DNA of 21,034 bases from a virus: positions 1 through 21,034 of the IMG/VR virus record IMGVR_UViG_3300005529_000109. One strand, 5' to 3'. This document shows, one piece after another, positions 20,361-21,034 of the stretch. Position 1 is the stretch's first letter. Every line of letters starts with the position of its first letter. The position numbers and the translations under genes were made by a program. The notes below the pieces were generated by a model. The model was not told where the DNA came from, did not search any database, and was given only the letters and a program-made list of their open reading frames with translations.

Positions 20361-21034
20361 ATGGCTGGTTTTCTGCCGCCGACCGTGGCCTACCTGCTCG
20401 GGAACATCACGGACTACAAGGCGAAGATGGACGAGGCCGGGGTCAAGGCCGAGGAAACCGACGCCAAGATGAAGGGCTTGGGCGCGGGATCCAGCGCCAT
20501 GTTCCTCGGCCTCGGCGCCGCCGTGCTCGGCGTCGGCTACGAGTCGGTGAAGATGGCCTCCGGATTCGACCAGGCCATGGAGATGGTCCACACCCAGGCC
20601 GGCGCGTCCCAGGCCGAGGTCGACAAACTCAAAGGCTCCGTGCTCGCGCTCGCCCCCGCGGTCGGCATGGGCCCCGAGGAACTGGCCACCGGCCTCTACC
20701 ACATCGAGTCCGCGGGGTTCCGCGGCGCGCAGGCCATGGACATCCTCACGGCGTCCGCGAAGCTCGCGCAGATCGGCCAGTCCGATTTCGAGACGACCGC
20801 GCAGGCCGTGGTCGGCGTGATGGCCTCCCAGATCAAGGGCGTCAAGGACGCCGCCGACGCGGGGAACCTGCTGAACACCACGGTCGGCATGGGCGACATG
20901 AAGATGCAGCAGCTCGCGGAGGCGATCGGCACCGGGATCCTGCCGAAAGCCGCCGCCGCGGGGCTCAGCTTCGAGGACGTGGGCGCGGCGCTGGCGACCC
21001 TCACCGACAACGTGACCCCCGCGAACGAGGCCGC
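20361..21034 (+). CDS. Tape measure protein, N-terminal part (cut by the window end)
   Basis: About 224 codons are visible before the window ends, with no stop. The start has a LLGNITDYKAKMDEAGVKAEETDAKMKG segment, a hydrophobic stretch (SSAMFLGLGAAVLGVGYESV), then the TP901-type tape measure core (FDQAMEMVHTQAGASQAEVDKLKGSVLALAPAVGMGPEELATGLYHIESAGFRGAQAMDIL, and further TTVGMGDMKMQQLAEAIGTGILPKAAAAGLSFEDVGAALATLTDN). The protein sets tail length and is later extruded with DNA. An in-frame GTG at 20355 could be an alternative start, with GGGGGTGGG upstream of either. A 61-base gap before it shows nothing notable. Confidence 0.88.
   Translation, partial: MAGFLPPTVAYLLGNITDYKAKMDEAGVKAEETDAKMKGLGAGSSAMFLGLGAAVLGVGYESVKMASGFDQAMEMVHTQAGASQAEVDKLKGSVLALAPAVGMGPEELATGLYHIESAGFRGAQAMDILTASAKLAQIGQSDFETTAQAVVGVMASQIKGVKDAADAGNLLNTTVGMGDMKMQQLAEAIGTGILPKAAAAGLSFEDVGAALATLTDNVTPANEA

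Noticed and set aside
1-21034. tRNA genes, CRISPR arrays, insertion sequences and attachment sites
   Set aside because: I looked for cloverleaf-like GC stems with a TTCGA loop, regularly spaced direct repeats, transposase motifs and integrase genes. None was convincing.

Overview
The window is a single block of tailed-phage structural genes, all on the + strand, from a high-GC host. GC content is visibly near 70%, third codon positions are almost always G or C, GTG starts are common, and gene ends overlap the next start as GTGA, TGATG or TAATG. This fits a siphovirus-type phage or prophage of an actinobacterium. No host chromosomal gene, integrase, tRNA or attachment site is visible, so the window cannot distinguish a free phage from a prophage, and the host genus cannot be fixed.

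Layout. (1) 7-1399: small accessory genes around a two-helix membrane protein and a circularly permuted NlpC/P60-like cysteine hydrolase, which together could be a lysis pair. (2) 1403-4778: fibre-like or decorative structural proteins, including a 647-residue protein whose C-terminal two-thirds is about twenty degenerate 18-residue repeats. (3) 4791-7857: DNA packaging. This holds a cysteine-rich zinc protein, a small-terminase-like protein with two tandem C-x10-C-x10-C-H fingers, the large terminase with ATPase and nuclease motifs intact, and a small Cys/His protein. (4) 7920-14597: head morphogenesis. It has a portal fused to a MuF-type minor head domain, a fused prohead protease and scaffold-like protein, and an HK97-fold major capsid protein with an apparent Ig-like insertion. 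(5) 14664-17445: small zinc-ribbon and structural proteins, a head-tail connector and a tail-terminator-like protein. (6) 17447-21034: an extremely Arg/His-rich basic protein, a small acidic protein, the major tail tube protein, a tail assembly chaperone with an apparent programmed -1 frameshift, an HK97 gp10-like protein, and the start of a TP901-type tape measure protein cut off by the window end.

How it works together. The terminase pair would recognise and pump DNA through the portal into a prohead built from the capsid protein. The protease/scaffold fusion would shape and mature that prohead. Connector and terminator proteins would close the neck and join it to a tail whose tube protein assembles around the tape measure with help from the frameshifted chaperone. 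Three GC-rich hairpins flank the protease and capsid genes and may adjust relative transcript levels.

The most unusual parts are the 51% basic Arg/His/Lys protein between the tail-terminator and tail-tube genes, the 18-residue repeat array, the protease/scaffold fusion peppered with Lys-Ala-Asp tripeptides, the tandem zinc fingers of the small terminase, and the position of the fibre/lysis-like module upstream of the terminase.
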